Shown here: piece by piece, positions 35,346 to 43,334 of the stretch
Layout of the letters: every line of letters starts with the position of its first letter
Numbering within the stretch: position 1 is the stretch's first letter
DNA from: Algoriphagus mannitolivorans DSM 15301
GTDB taxonomy: Bacteria; Bacteroidota; Bacteroidia; Cytophagales; Cyclobacteriaceae
Direction: 5' to 3'
Length of the DNA: 64,000 nt
NCBI RefSeq assembly: GCF_000429425.1
Contig: NZ_AUBV01000006.1
Span: 186,001-250,000 of the forward strand
Program-made: the position numbers and the translations under genes
Notes under the pieces: model-generated
Told to the model about the DNA's origin: nothing
Database searches by the model: none
What the model saw: the letters and a program-made list of their open reading frames with translations, nothing else

Positions 35346-35575
35346 GCTGCCGGAATCTTAAACTCCTGATGATTGATCGCCTTGGAGGCATATGCCAAGC
35401 AAGCCAAAATATCCTCCTTGGTCAATTCTTTGAACTCTTCCAAGATTTCATCAACGCTATTCCCACCAGCTAAATATTCCAGAATTGAACTCACCAATAT
35501 TCTTGTTCCTCTTATGGAGGGCTTTCCATGAACGATTTCGGGATCCAGGGTAATTCTATTCAACAAATTTTCCAT
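35342..35575 (-). CDS. DUF433 family protein, probable antitoxin
   Basis: The protein has 77 residues, the normal DUF433 size. It begins with the family pattern ITLDPEIVHGKPSIRGTRILV (first 20 residues of it visible at 8-27) and continues with the SVDEILEEFKELTKEDILACLAYA helix-turn-helix-like half. DUF433 proteins are paired with PIN-like DUF5615 and are believed to act as antitoxins that also bind DNA. It overlaps the DUF5615 start by 4 bp and begins 11 bp after padR. Confidence 0.9.
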   Translation of the reverse strand: MENLLNRITLDPEIVHGKPSIRGTRILVSSILEYLAGGNSVDEILEEFKELTKEDILACLAYASKAINHQEFKIPAA

Positions 35576-35586
35576 GATCTTAAACT

Positions 35587-35934
35587 TTAAAGTGAAAACT
35601 CGGGCTTCAATCCCGGATTGATAATGCGTTGCATGCTTTCTACAAATGACTGAAGCTCGGCCAGCTTAGAACTAACTTCCTTATGCCCGTCCTTGGTCAG
35701 GCTGTAGTATTTCCGCACCCGATTGTCCACTTGCTGGATTTCGGTGGTGAGGAGTCCCTCGGCTTCCAGCTTGTGCAGGGCAGGGTAGAGGGCTCCCTCG
35801 GTGATTTTGATCTCGCCGGCGGTGAGTTCCTTCACTTTTTGGGTGATTTCGTAGCCATACATCTTTTCATTTTCCTCTAATAGTTTGAGGATAATAGTTT
35901 GAAGGCTTCCTTTGATCAGCGCGTTGCTCGACAT
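35587..35934 (-). CDS. PadR family transcriptional regulator
   Basis: The protein has 115 residues. The winged-helix domain is complete: KGSLQTIILKLLEENEKMYGYEI (helices 1-2), AGEIKITEGALYPALHKLEAEGLL (recognition helix and wing) and the C-terminal dimer helix. PadR proteins are mostly repressors released by small molecules or stress. It is the first gene of a six-gene operon with DUF433, DUF5615 and three membrane proteins, and a palindrome lies 36 bp before its start, so it probably represses its own operon. The start is the only ATG that keeps the first helix. Confidence 0.92.
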   Translation of the reverse strand: MSSNALIKGSLQTIILKLLEENEKMYGYEITQKVKELTAGEIKITEGALYPALHKLEAEGLLTTEIQQVDNRVRKYYSLTKDGHKEVSSKLAELQSFVESMQRIINPGLKPEFSL

Positions 35935-35969
35935 GGTGTTAAGTTTGAGTTCGAATATATCAAAATCTT

Positions 35970-35994
35970 ATATACCTAAGAAACTGAGGTATAT
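35970..35994. promoter_or_regulatory. Palindrome between padR and the GNAT gene, candidate PadR operator
   Basis: Eleven-base arms (ATATACCTAAG, 35970-35980; CTGAGGTATAT, 35984-35994) match at 10 of 11 positions around a 3-nt centre. It sits in the divergent intergenic region, 36 bp before padR and 33 bp before the GNAT start, where a shared operator would be expected. PadR binding itself is inference. Confidence 0.6.
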
Positions 35995-36026
35995 TATTTT
36001 TTTAGAAAAATTTGCTGCTTGCCTCC

Positions 36027-36539
36027 ATGATTTCTATCCGAAAAGCCCATTCATCTGACCTTGCTGATTTACTCCACATGGCCCGAACTGCCTTTTTGCA
36101 AGCATTTACTGCGGGAAATAAGCCTGAAAATATCACTGCCTATTTGAATGAGGCATTTACTTTAGCCCAGTTTGAAAAAGAAATTGCTCATCCGGCTTCT
36201 ACTTTTTTTATCGCTGAGCTCGAGGGAGAAATCATCGCTTACACCAAAGTGAATCAGGTGCCAGCTCAGACGGACATACATGATCCGGAAAGTCTGGAGA
36301 TTGCCAGATTGTATGTCTTGGAGGAGCATTTGGGAAGTGGATTGGGGAAAAAACTATTGGATACCGCCATTGAGTTTGCAAAGCAAAATCAGAAAAAATA
36401 CCTCTGGTTGGGTGTCTGGGAGCATAATGCTCGGGCCATTCGATTCTATGAAAAAAATGGCCTCCGAATTTTCGGAAGCCATCCTTTTCCTTTTGGCGAT
36501 GAGATTCAGACGGATTATTTGATGAGAATGGATTTTTAG
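36027..36539 (+). CDS. GNAT family N-acetyltransferase
   Basis: The protein has 170 residues from the ATG at 36027; the frame also has an upstream TTG at 36012, rejected because MISIRKAHSSDL is the standard GNAT start. Motif A is LEIARLYVLEEHLGSGLGKKLL (about 92-113; acetyl-CoA pyrophosphate loop LGSGLG) and motif B NARAIRFYEKNGL. The layout is like spermidine/spermine-type (PaiA) acetyltransferases, but the substrate is unknown. It is divergent from padR and may share its palindrome. Confidence 0.88.
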   Translation: MISIRKAHSSDLADLLHMARTAFLQAFTAGNKPENITAYLNEAFTLAQFEKEIAHPASTFFIAELEGEIIAYTKVNQVPAQTDIHDPESLEIARLYVLEEHLGSGLGKKLLDTAIEFAKQNQKKYLWLGVWEHNARAIRFYEKNGLRIFGSHPFPFGDEIQTDYLMRMDF

Positions 36540-36585
36540 CGCTACCCAAGTCAAAATTGATCCCGGAAATCTACCCTGGGTTGAA

Positions 36586-37257
36586 TTAGCCTAGCTGACC
36601 TCTTTTTGCCATTCTTTTCATCTTTTTATTGGCATAAATAGCGACTTCTACTCTTCGGTTTTGAGCTCTTCCGGCCTCTGTTTCATTGCTGGCTATCGGC
36701 AAAGATTCACCATGACCCAAACTGCTGATTCTGGCTGTCGCTACTCCGAGATTCCCAAGATAGTTTTGTACGGCATAAGCTCTGTCGCGGGAAAGGGATA
36801 GGTTGTAGCTTTCCTCTCCAACCGAATCAGTATGCCCTTCCACAAGAATATTGGTGTCTTCATACTTCTTCAGGGTGCTTGCCAGATTTTCAAGGTTGGA
36901 TCTGGAAGCCGAGTTAAGCGAAGCCTGGTCAAAGCCAAAAAGTAATCCTGAGTCAAAGGTGATTTTGATCCCTTCTCCCACACGTTCTACCTTAGCGCCT
37001 TTGAGATCTCTTCTCAGCTCTTCGGCCTGCTTATCCATCTGATTTCCAATAATGGCTCCTGCAGTACCTCCTATGGCAGCTCCAATCAGCACTCCAGTGG
37101 CGGTATTTTTTTTACCCGCAATCACTCCTCCCAAAACACCACCTGCAGAACCACCAATGACAGCACCTTTGGCGGCATTACTAGTTTTGCAAGAAGGCGT
37201 TCCTGCCAAAACTCCGATTAATCCAAGTCCGAGTAAAATTCTATTTTTAGTGTTCAT
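36586..37257 (-). CDS. OmpA-family lipoprotein with glycine-zipper region
   Basis: The protein has 223 residues from the ATG at 37257, which begins the lipoprotein signal MNTKNRILLGLGLIGVLAGTPSC; an upstream in-frame start at 37302 would bury it. Residues 30-75 form two glycine-zipper segments (GAVIGGSAGGVLGGVIAG; GVLIGAAIGGTAGAIIGN). The C-terminal OmpA domain has VEGHTDSVGEESYNLSLSRD and the peptidoglycan-binding Asp and Arg. It likely tethers the outer membrane to peptidoglycan (YiaD-type). The C-terminal tail MKRMAKRGQLG is short and basic. Confidence 0.9.
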   Translation of the reverse strand: MNTKNRILLGLGLIGVLAGTPSCKTSNAAKGAVIGGSAGGVLGGVIAGKKNTATGVLIGAAIGGTAGAIIGNQMDKQAEELRRDLKGAKVERVGEGIKITFDSGLLFGFDQASLNSASRSNLENLASTLKKYEDTNILVEGHTDSVGEESYNLSLSRDRAYAVQNYLGNLGVATARISSLGHGESLPIASNETEAGRAQNRRVEVAIYANKKMKRMAKRGQLG

Positions 37258-37369
37258 AGCTTGACTAGTTTTTCGAGGATAATTTTGCAAAGGAGATACC
37301 AATCGGTAAATAGAATGATCAGCTGTGAGTTTGGTGACTTCTTTATCTCTTTGGTTATAAAAAAATTGA

Positions 37370-38149
37370 ATGAATAAGCCTGAAAACGAACCGCTAAAGC
37401 TATTTTCTTATTTTGGAATCGATCTGGCTACACTTATCGGTGGGCCTGCCGCTGGGGCTATAGCGATGTGGGAAAATCTCAACATCTTGGGGCAGAAAAG
37501 CCTCGGAAAGACCATTCTCTTGGGAGGGGTACTTCTGCAGTTAGGTCTTTTTGGATATCTTATTTCACTTCCGGAAGAACATCTTGATCAGATTCCCACT
37601 TTTTTAATCCCAATTTTGAGTTCCGTTTTGGTTCATCTTGTGGCCTATGTTTTGATGAATCGTGAGCTGGAATTTCATAAGGCTGCGGGAAGTCCCAAGA
37701 AAAGCAATTGGAGGGCTGCGGGTTTAGGCTTACTTACGGGCTTGGCTACTTTCCTCCTGTTTTTTCTGATTCTATTTGCGGGTGATTTGATGAGTACCAA
37801 TACCCAGCTCAATGACTTTTATGAGCAATTTGAGCAGAATGAAACAGAAGCTTTGGATTTTTACCGAAGGCTGGAAATAGACAATGATCAAGTGCTTTCA
37901 GAATTTGTCAAGGTCGTTTATCTGCCTAAGTGGGAGGAAAATCTAAGACTGATCCAAAAAGCCAGAAGGAAAAATTCCGATTATCCAGAGCTACTGGAAG
38001 AGCTGAAAATCTTGGAGATCTATGTGAACAAACGAATTGAAATCGGAGGGATTTTCTTGGAAGGGGTGGTGAATGGTGAGGATTATTTTCCCGCAATGGA
38101 TTATGCACATGCTCAGTTGGACTCGCTGAGAAATGCAAATAATCGATAG
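37370..38149 (+). CDS. Unknown membrane protein
   Basis: The protein has 259 residues and is not recognised. Four membrane helices lie at about 12-32, 44-62, 72-90 and 112-135. The C-terminal 110 residues are soluble and charged (EQFEQNETEALDFYRRLEID), with no motif I can name. It is divergent from the OmpA gene across a 112-bp gap, and is followed after 64 bp by the phosphodiesterase. A signal-like start is absent, so it is an inner-membrane protein. A homology search would be needed to say more. Confidence 0.6.
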   Translation: MNKPENEPLKLFSYFGIDLATLIGGPAAGAIAMWENLNILGQKSLGKTILLGGVLLQLGLFGYLISLPEEHLDQIPTFLIPILSSVLVHLVAYVLMNRELEFHKAAGSPKKSNWRAAGLGLLTGLATFLLFFLILFAGDLMSTNTQLNDFYEQFEQNETEALDFYRRLEIDNDQVLSEFVKVVYLPKWEENLRLIQKARRKNSDYPELLEELKILEIYVNKRIEIGGIFLEGVVNGEDYFPAMDYAHAQLDSLRNANNR

Positions 38150-38213
38150 CTGTTTTTCCACCAATGAATGGCCCAAGTGCAGGAACTTGGGTAGTTTTGG
38201 AAAAAAAATACTC

Positions 38214-39455
38214 ATGCGCGTATTCTTTCTGATCGGATTTCTATGGATTGGGCTTTTCGGAGAGGGTTTTTCCCAAGAAAAAGATCCCATCGTTATTTTA
38301 ATTTCTCTGGACGGTTTTCGTCATGATTATGTGGAAAGGTTTCAGCCTGAAAACCTAAGCAGGTTTATATCCAATGGTACAGCAGCCAAAGGGCTGATTC
38401 CGTCTTTTCCAAGTAAGACATTCCCCAACCACTATACTATTGCCACAGGAATGCTTCCCGAGCACCATGGATTAGTGGACAATTCTTTCTACGAGCCTGA
38501 AAAAGAACTGGTGTACACCATGTCCAATCGGGATATAGTTCAGGATGGCTATTGGTATGGAGGAACCCCGTTATGGGTTTTGGCGGAGCAGAATGGGCTG
38601 AAAGCAGTCAGTTTTTTCTTTGTGGGTTCTGAGGCGCCTGTGCAGGGGATTCGCCCAAGTGAATACTTTGACTACGATGAGAAAATTCCAAATTTGACCC
38701 GAATTTCCAAAGTTTTTGAGTGGCTTCAGCTACCGGATTCAGAAAGACCAAGGTTCATCTCTCTGTATTTTTCGGATATGGATGATATCGGACATGCTTA
38801 TGGGCCGAGTAATGACGAGAAGCTAAGGCCCGTAATTACCAAGCTGGATCATGAGTTGGGGGCCTTGTTTGAGGGGATAAAGAGTTTTGATCTGCCGGTT
38901 CACATTATCTTAGTTTCAGACCATGGCATGACCGATGTGCCTAAGGAAAACTTAATCAATCTGGATGATTTAATGGAAGGAATCCAAGCCCGGGTCGTCA
39001 ATGACGGGGCCTTGGCCCATGTGTATCTGGAGGATAAAAAAATGAAAAAGAAGGCCATTAAGTTAATTCAGTCCCGAAGCTCACGGATTACGCTGGATGA
39101 CTTGGAGTCCAATGAAAACTACACGGATACCAGCCTTTTTCCCCAGCGCATAGGGGATTTTCTGATTTTGCCGGAATTGGGCTATTATCTGGCAGATAAT
39201 CGGGGAATGATGCGTTATCAAAACCGCTCGGCAATGATCAAAACCGAGGTATTTGGGGAGCATGGGTTTAGTCCTAAGTATCAGGATTTGTGGGGGATTT
39301 TCTATGCAAACGGACCGATGATCAAATCAGGGTTTCAAATTGAGCCCTTTCAGAATATTCATATTTATCCCTTGGTATGCAAAATCCTGGGATTGCCAAT
39401 TCCTGAAGGAATAGATGGAAATCCTTCTGTACTTGCACCGGTTCTGAAGGATTAA
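38214..39455 (+). CDS. Secreted ectonucleotide pyrophosphatase/phosphodiesterase (ENPP-type)
   Basis: The protein has 413 residues from the ATG at 38214, the start of signal MRVFFLIGFLWIGLFGEGFSQ; an ATG at 38133 overlaps the preceding gene and is rejected. The alkaline-phosphatase-superfamily core has D33 in SLDGFRHDYV, nucleophile T69 in PSKTFPNHYTIATGM, DMDDIGHAYGP, VSDHGMTDV and GEHGFSP, the zinc-ligand set of ENPP enzymes. It should cleave phosphodiester or pyrophosphate bonds of nucleotides or lipids in the periplasm. It shares one base (TAATG) with the truncated haemoglobin that follows. Confidence 0.93.
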   Translation: MRVFFLIGFLWIGLFGEGFSQEKDPIVILISLDGFRHDYVERFQPENLSRFISNGTAAKGLIPSFPSKTFPNHYTIATGMLPEHHGLVDNSFYEPEKELVYTMSNRDIVQDGYWYGGTPLWVLAEQNGLKAVSFFFVGSEAPVQGIRPSEYFDYDEKIPNLTRISKVFEWLQLPDSERPRFISLYFSDMDDIGHAYGPSNDEKLRPVITKLDHELGALFEGIKSFDLPVHIILVSDHGMTDVPKENLINLDDLMEGIQARVVNDGALAHVYLEDKKMKKKAIKLIQSRSSRITLDDLESNENYTDTSLFPQRIGDFLILPELGYYLADNRGMMRYQNRSAMIKTEVFGEHGFSPKYQDLWGIFYANGPMIKSGFQIEPFQNIHIYPLVCKILGLPIPEGIDGNPSVLAPVLKD

Positions 39456-39856
39456 TGATGGAAAGGGCCGAGATCAAAAGCAGAAGGGAAGTAGATTTTT
39501 TGGTGCGGGAATTTTATTCTCAGGTTCGAAAGCACGAGCTTTTGGGCCCTGTTTTTAATGCAATTGTCCAAGATTGGGAGCATCATTTAGAGCACCTATC
39601 TGATTTTTGGGAGATGATCCTTTTGCAAACTGGTCCTGGAAGAGGAAAATTTAACCCAACACAAGTCCACCGGGAAGTGGACCGTCAAATGGATCATTCC
39701 ATCACCCAAGTACATTTTGGAAATTGGTTGGAGCTTTGGTTTTCGACGGTTGACAGGTTTTTTGAAGGGGAAATTGCGGAGTTTGCCAAAGAACACGCCC
39801 GGAGAATGGCGCACATGCTTTTTATGAGAATTTGGGAATCCAGGCCAACCCAGTAG
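39455..39856 (+). CDS. Group III truncated haemoglobin
   Basis: The protein has 133 residues, the right length. The globin helices are visible: VDFLVREFYSQVRKHELLGPVF, then HHLEHLSDFWEMIL and the proximal-His region TQVHFGNWLELWFSTVD, with the late HARRMAHMLFMRI. This resembles the P-type (group III) family, which is thought to handle oxygen or nitric oxide; the haem is not readable from sequence. Its ATG shares one base with the stop of the phosphodiesterase gene, so translation is coupled, a pairing I cannot explain. A gap of 120 bp follows. Confidence 0.9.
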   Translation: MMERAEIKSRREVDFLVREFYSQVRKHELLGPVFNAIVQDWEHHLEHLSDFWEMILLQTGPGRGKFNPTQVHREVDRQMDHSITQVHFGNWLELWFSTVDRFFEGEIAEFAKEHARRMAHMLFMRIWESRPTQ

Positions 39857-39976
39857 GAAAGATTCTCCCCGTAAAGTAATTCTGACAAAGAATCATTCCT
39901 GATTTGTATTCAGAATCAGTAACTTGTGGTAAGCGCCAATTTTATTGGTGGATTTCTTTACCAACCAAGAAATGCC

Positions 39977-41029
39977 ATGTCAGCAAAAAAAACACACTTT
40001 CTAGTCATTCTTTTTTTTCTATTTTCCACAACCCTGAGTTTTTCTCAGGAAAAGGAGAAGGTTCAGCTTTTTGATTCCGAAGAGCCTTTTTACATGAATA
40101 TGGCCTTGTCGATTAAGGAATTGAGATCCAAAACGAATGATTCCACTTTTATGCCTCAGGAAATTCAGGTGAAAAATGAAGCAGGGCAATGGGAAGCGCT
40201 GCCGTTTGAAATCAGAACCCGGGGGAATTTTCGCTTGGATAATTGCTTCTATCCGCCGACTAGAATCCGCATGGATAAGGATGACGCAAAGGGAACCATG
40301 TTTCAAGGATACCGGCGATTGAAGCTGGTAATGCCTTGCTCAAGGGCGAAATCCTCTGAAAGCTTGGTGGGTAAGGAATTTTTAGCCTATAAACTTTACG
40401 AAGTGGTGACCAAATATACCTTTCATACCAGACTTATCCAGTTGACATTTACCAATTTGGATGACCGGAAGCAGGAGCCTGTTGAGATGCTCGGATTTGT
40501 GATTGAGGATGATGATGATGCCGCGCAGCGGTTTGAAGGGGAAATGATGGATGGCAAAAAGATAACGCCGCAAATCATGGAAGATACGGCGACAGTTGTT
40601 CATGATTTTTTTCAGATGATGATTGGAAATACCGACTGGTCGGGGCTTTATCAACATAATCAGAAAGTGATGAAGTTGGACTCCAAGACGGTGGTTCCCT
40701 TTGCCTATGATTTCGATATGACAGGATTAGTCAATCCGCCTTATGCTCAGGTGAATTCCAATATTTCGATCACCAAAGTCACCGAAAGACTATATAGAGG
40801 TTTTTGTAGGGAACAGGCAATCTTTGACTATGCCCGGAAGCTTTTCTTGGAAAAAGAAGGAGAAATGATGAGCCTAATTGATACTTATTCATCGCTTTAT
40901 TCGGATGCGGATGCCAAATCCATGAGGAATTACATCGCTGAATTTTATTCCCTGTTGAAATCTGATAAAATGTTTCAGGCAAAAATTGTGGAATCCTGCA
41001 GGAAGCCGGATGGAACCTACGACTTTTAA
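39977..41029 (+). CDS. Secreted CotH-kinase-like protein
   Basis: The protein has 350 residues from the ATG at 39977, the start of signal MSAKKTHFLVILFFLFSTTLSFSQ; an ATG at 39926 would place a non-signal leader before it. Motifs fit the CotH family: EIRTRGNFRLDNC (about 67-79), YRRLKLVMPC, MMIGNTDWSGLYQHNQ and AYDFDMTGLVNPPY, the last two like the GNxDW and YDxDxxG lines of CotH kinases. Bacterial CotH phosphorylates spore-coat proteins in Bacillus; the target here is unknown. A strong terminator follows. The family call is tentative. Confidence 0.6.
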   Translation: MSAKKTHFLVILFFLFSTTLSFSQEKEKVQLFDSEEPFYMNMALSIKELRSKTNDSTFMPQEIQVKNEAGQWEALPFEIRTRGNFRLDNCFYPPTRIRMDKDDAKGTMFQGYRRLKLVMPCSRAKSSESLVGKEFLAYKLYEVVTKYTFHTRLIQLTFTNLDDRKQEPVEMLGFVIEDDDDAAQRFEGEMMDGKKITPQIMEDTATVVHDFFQMMIGNTDWSGLYQHNQKVMKLDSKTVVPFAYDFDMTGLVNPPYAQVNSNISITKVTERLYRGFCREQAIFDYARKLFLEKEGEMMSLIDTYSSLYSDADAKSMRNYIAEFYSLLKSDKMFQAKIVESCRKPDGTYDF

Positions 41030-41116
41030 TCCCGGTGCTTGGCAATAGGTTTTTGCATTTATTGCAAAAATCAAAACACATCCAACCCATTTTCTTGAAT
41101 TTCAATTAAATGAATT

Positions 41117-41149
41117 AGCCCTTTGAGCAAATATCAAAGGGCTTTTTTT
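41117..41149 (+). terminator. Rho-independent terminator after the CotH-like gene
   Basis: A perfect 10-bp stem (AGCCCTTTGA 41117-41126, TCAAAGGGCT 41134-41143), a 7-nt loop, then a T run to 41149. It lies 88 bp past the stop. Confidence 0.85.
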
Positions 41150-41460
41150 GTGCCCAAAGCTAAATTTCGCAAGTAGCTCCTAGCGGAGTTGGCAAAATTT
41201 AAGGGTGATTTTTTGTAAATGATTTTTCAATCTTAATCCCCAGGCAACGGAGTAAAATCCTTGATCTTAAAATTTTTAGAAACTTATTTTTTCATCTCCT
41301 TTCCTTGTGGCCAACTACTAATTGATTTTTATAATCTTATTCGAGGAAATGTAGCCAAAACACTTTTTTTGATCATTAAACTCAAAATAGTGTCTATATT
41401 TAGCAAGCTCCTTAATTTTCTTAAGTCTGCTCTCATGTCTGAAAGTAGCTTTTTAAAAAC
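41150..41460. other. Long AT-rich leader before the ATP-grasp gene, no gene seen
   Basis: About 310 bp without a supported gene. An open frame from 41261 overlaps the ATP-grasp ATG by 4 bp but has no known motif, no signal and low coding character, so it is not called. TATATTTA at 41395-41402 is a possible -7 element; TTTG at 41368-41371 is 23 bp before it, too far for a good promoter. The base composition changes here from the flanking core genome. Confidence 0.5.
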
Positions 41461-42492
41461 ATGAAAAAAATAAAACTTTTACTGGTAAGTGCCGGTAGTT
41501 TGGTTGCGCAGAATTTGATTGAAATAATCCAGCACTCGAGAGGGGCTTTCCATTTAGTAGGTACTAACAGTTTGGATGACTTTCATACATTGAAGGAATT
41601 AGACCAGTTTATTAAAAGTCCTTTGACAATTTCTTCAGATTTCTTTTCATTTTTAAAAAGTACAATAGATAATGAACTGCCAGATTTAGTAATTCCATGC
41701 AGGGATGAAGATGCGGTAGTCTTGGCTAGATTAGCGGAGATAAACCCCGGTCTCAGTTCAAAGATTTCATTGACTAATTCTCAATTGGCGGAGAATTTTT
41801 TTGATAAATATCTCAGCTATAAAATGTGTAAGGAATTGGGATTGCCCTTTGCTTATACCAGATTAGCCAAAGAATATGAATCAAATGGGATTCTTGAAAC
41901 TCCATTTATTCTAAAACCTAAAAAGGGGTTTGCATCAAAAGGTGTCAGGCTTATCGTAAATCCAGCCCAAATAGATGCATTAAACGGCTCATTGGAAAAT
42001 TTTATTGTTCAAGAAAGACTTGGAGAAGATCTGGAAATGCAAACACGAATTTCCGAATTCGACACCATAGGCTATCCTCTACATTTTTCATTTGAAGAAA
42101 ATAAATACTCAATTCAAATTTATTCAGCTTCCGAATTGTCAAATAGTGCCTATTTCATCGGGAAGCATTTTATGAAAAACGGAATCAGCTATCAGGTAGA
42201 AAGATGGCAGGATGAGAGGTTGGAACTTATCGCCAGACTTTCTCTGGAAAAGTTTCATAAACTTGGCTTAAGAGGTCCATTAAACCTCCAGTTGCAGCGA
42301 AGTAAGGATGGAGACTTCAAGATCTTTGAATTTAATTGCCGATTTACTGGAGCGACATCTTCTAGGTTCCTTTTAGGATTTAATGAGTTGGATTTGCTTC
42401 TCAAGGATCATTTGGGAGTATCTGTTTTTCAAGATTCAAAAACAGAATTTTCTAAAGCCAGAAAAGTCATACAAACCATTGGAGCAAACTGA
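41461..42492 (+). CDS. ATP-grasp domain ligase
   Basis: The protein has 343 residues. The N-terminal pre-ATP-grasp fold begins KIKLLLVSAGSLVAQNLIEI; the ATP-grasp core has FILKPKKGFASKGVRLIVNP (about 142-161, with the Lys and Gly-rich loop that bind ATP), QERLGEDLEMQTRIS and the metal-binding FEFNCRFTGATS near the end. The family forms amide bonds between a carboxylate and an amine with ATP. It is 2 bp before a 2-oxoglutarate oxygenase, so the pair probably builds a modified peptide or amino acid (inference). The composition is AT-rich. Confidence 0.88.
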   Translation: MKKIKLLLVSAGSLVAQNLIEIIQHSRGAFHLVGTNSLDDFHTLKELDQFIKSPLTISSDFFSFLKSTIDNELPDLVIPCRDEDAVVLARLAEINPGLSSKISLTNSQLAENFFDKYLSYKMCKELGLPFAYTRLAKEYESNGILETPFILKPKKGFASKGVRLIVNPAQIDALNGSLENFIVQERLGEDLEMQTRISEFDTIGYPLHFSFEENKYSIQIYSASELSNSAYFIGKHFMKNGISYQVERWQDERLELIARLSLEKFHKLGLRGPLNLQLQRSKDGDFKIFEFNCRFTGATSSRFLLGFNELDLLLKDHLGVSVFQDSKTEFSKARKVIQTIGAN

Positions 42493-42494
42493 AT

Positions 42495-43334
42495 ATGAAT
42501 AAGCAACTCGTAAAAAAAATCTTGGAAGAGAACGGTGTCTTAATCCTTAAAGAAAAATTCACACTTGACGATTTTGAACAATTTTCCAATGATATCGGGG
42601 GAGATTTTATCCAAAAGGAGGAGAAGCATACAGTCATAGGCGGAAATAGCGGAAGGTCCATGGTGGGTGAGAATAAATCTGTTTTTACGGCAACTGGACT
42701 GAAGTCTGGTCATGAAGTCCCGCTGCATGGTGAATTATATTTTCAGAATATCAATCCTCCGGACCTTTTGTGGTTTTTTTGTGAGCAACCTGGAGATCGG
42801 TCTGACTCGACATGGTATTGTGATGGCGTTACGCTTTTTGAAAGTTTGAGCCCTGAAACTCAAACTTATTTGGTTTCAAATAACCTGGCTACTTATCATA
42901 GATATCACCCTTTGGAAGTTTGGCAAAATATTTATGGAATCACTGACCCCGCAGAATTGGAGATAGTTTTATCAAAAAATCGGGTTCGGATGAAATATCA
43001 ACCAGAAGATGGGGCTATATGGACGGCATTTGATTCCCCAATCTTGCAGAAAAAGGGATCGACTTGGGCTTTTATCAATAATATCCTTCCCTTTGGAGTC
43101 CGGGAGATTTTTTATCCCGATCAAACCAAATCATTTGTGGAGTTTGGAAAGGATATTGAGCACAAAAAATCGATGATTTTGGAGATTAAAGAGGTGGCAG
43201 ATCAGCTGACCAAGGAGATTCATTGGGAAAAAGGTATGCTCGCGATTATTGACAATAAAAGAACTCTTCACGGGCGAGGTCAGGTCTCCAATTTTGAACG
43301 AAAAGTATTTGTAAGAATGTCTTATTGGAGTTAA
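42495..43334 (+). CDS. TauD/TfdA-type Fe(II)/2-oxoglutarate dioxygenase with HxE motif
   Basis: The protein has 279 residues. The metal-binding facial triad is visible as H78-G-E80 (EVPLHGELYF) and the distal H259 in DNKRTLHGRGQ, with the 2-oxoglutarate Arg downstream (R269 or R274). HxE instead of HxD is also found in asparagine and aspartyl beta-hydroxylases of non-ribosomal peptide pathways (AsnO and SyrP type), so hydroxylation of an amino-acid side chain is plausible. Starts 2 bp after the ATP-grasp gene, and its stop is directly adjacent to that of the convergent glycosyltransferase. Confidence 0.88.
   Translation: MNKQLVKKILEENGVLILKEKFTLDDFEQFSNDIGGDFIQKEEKHTVIGGNSGRSMVGENKSVFTATGLKSGHEVPLHGELYFQNINPPDLLWFFCEQPGDRSDSTWYCDGVTLFESLSPETQTYLVSNNLATYHRYHPLEVWQNIYGITDPAELEIVLSKNRVRMKYQPEDGAIWTAFDSPILQKKGSTWAFINNILPFGVREIFYPDQTKSFVEFGKDIEHKKSMILEIKEVADQLTKEIHWEKGMLAIIDNKRTLHGRGQVSNFERKVFVRMSYWS

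Noticed and set aside
41261-41464. 67-residue open frame ending in a 4-bp overlap with the ATP-grasp start
   Set aside because: No motif, no signal peptide and AT-driven composition. The ATGA overlap is a natural result of ATGAAA at the next start.
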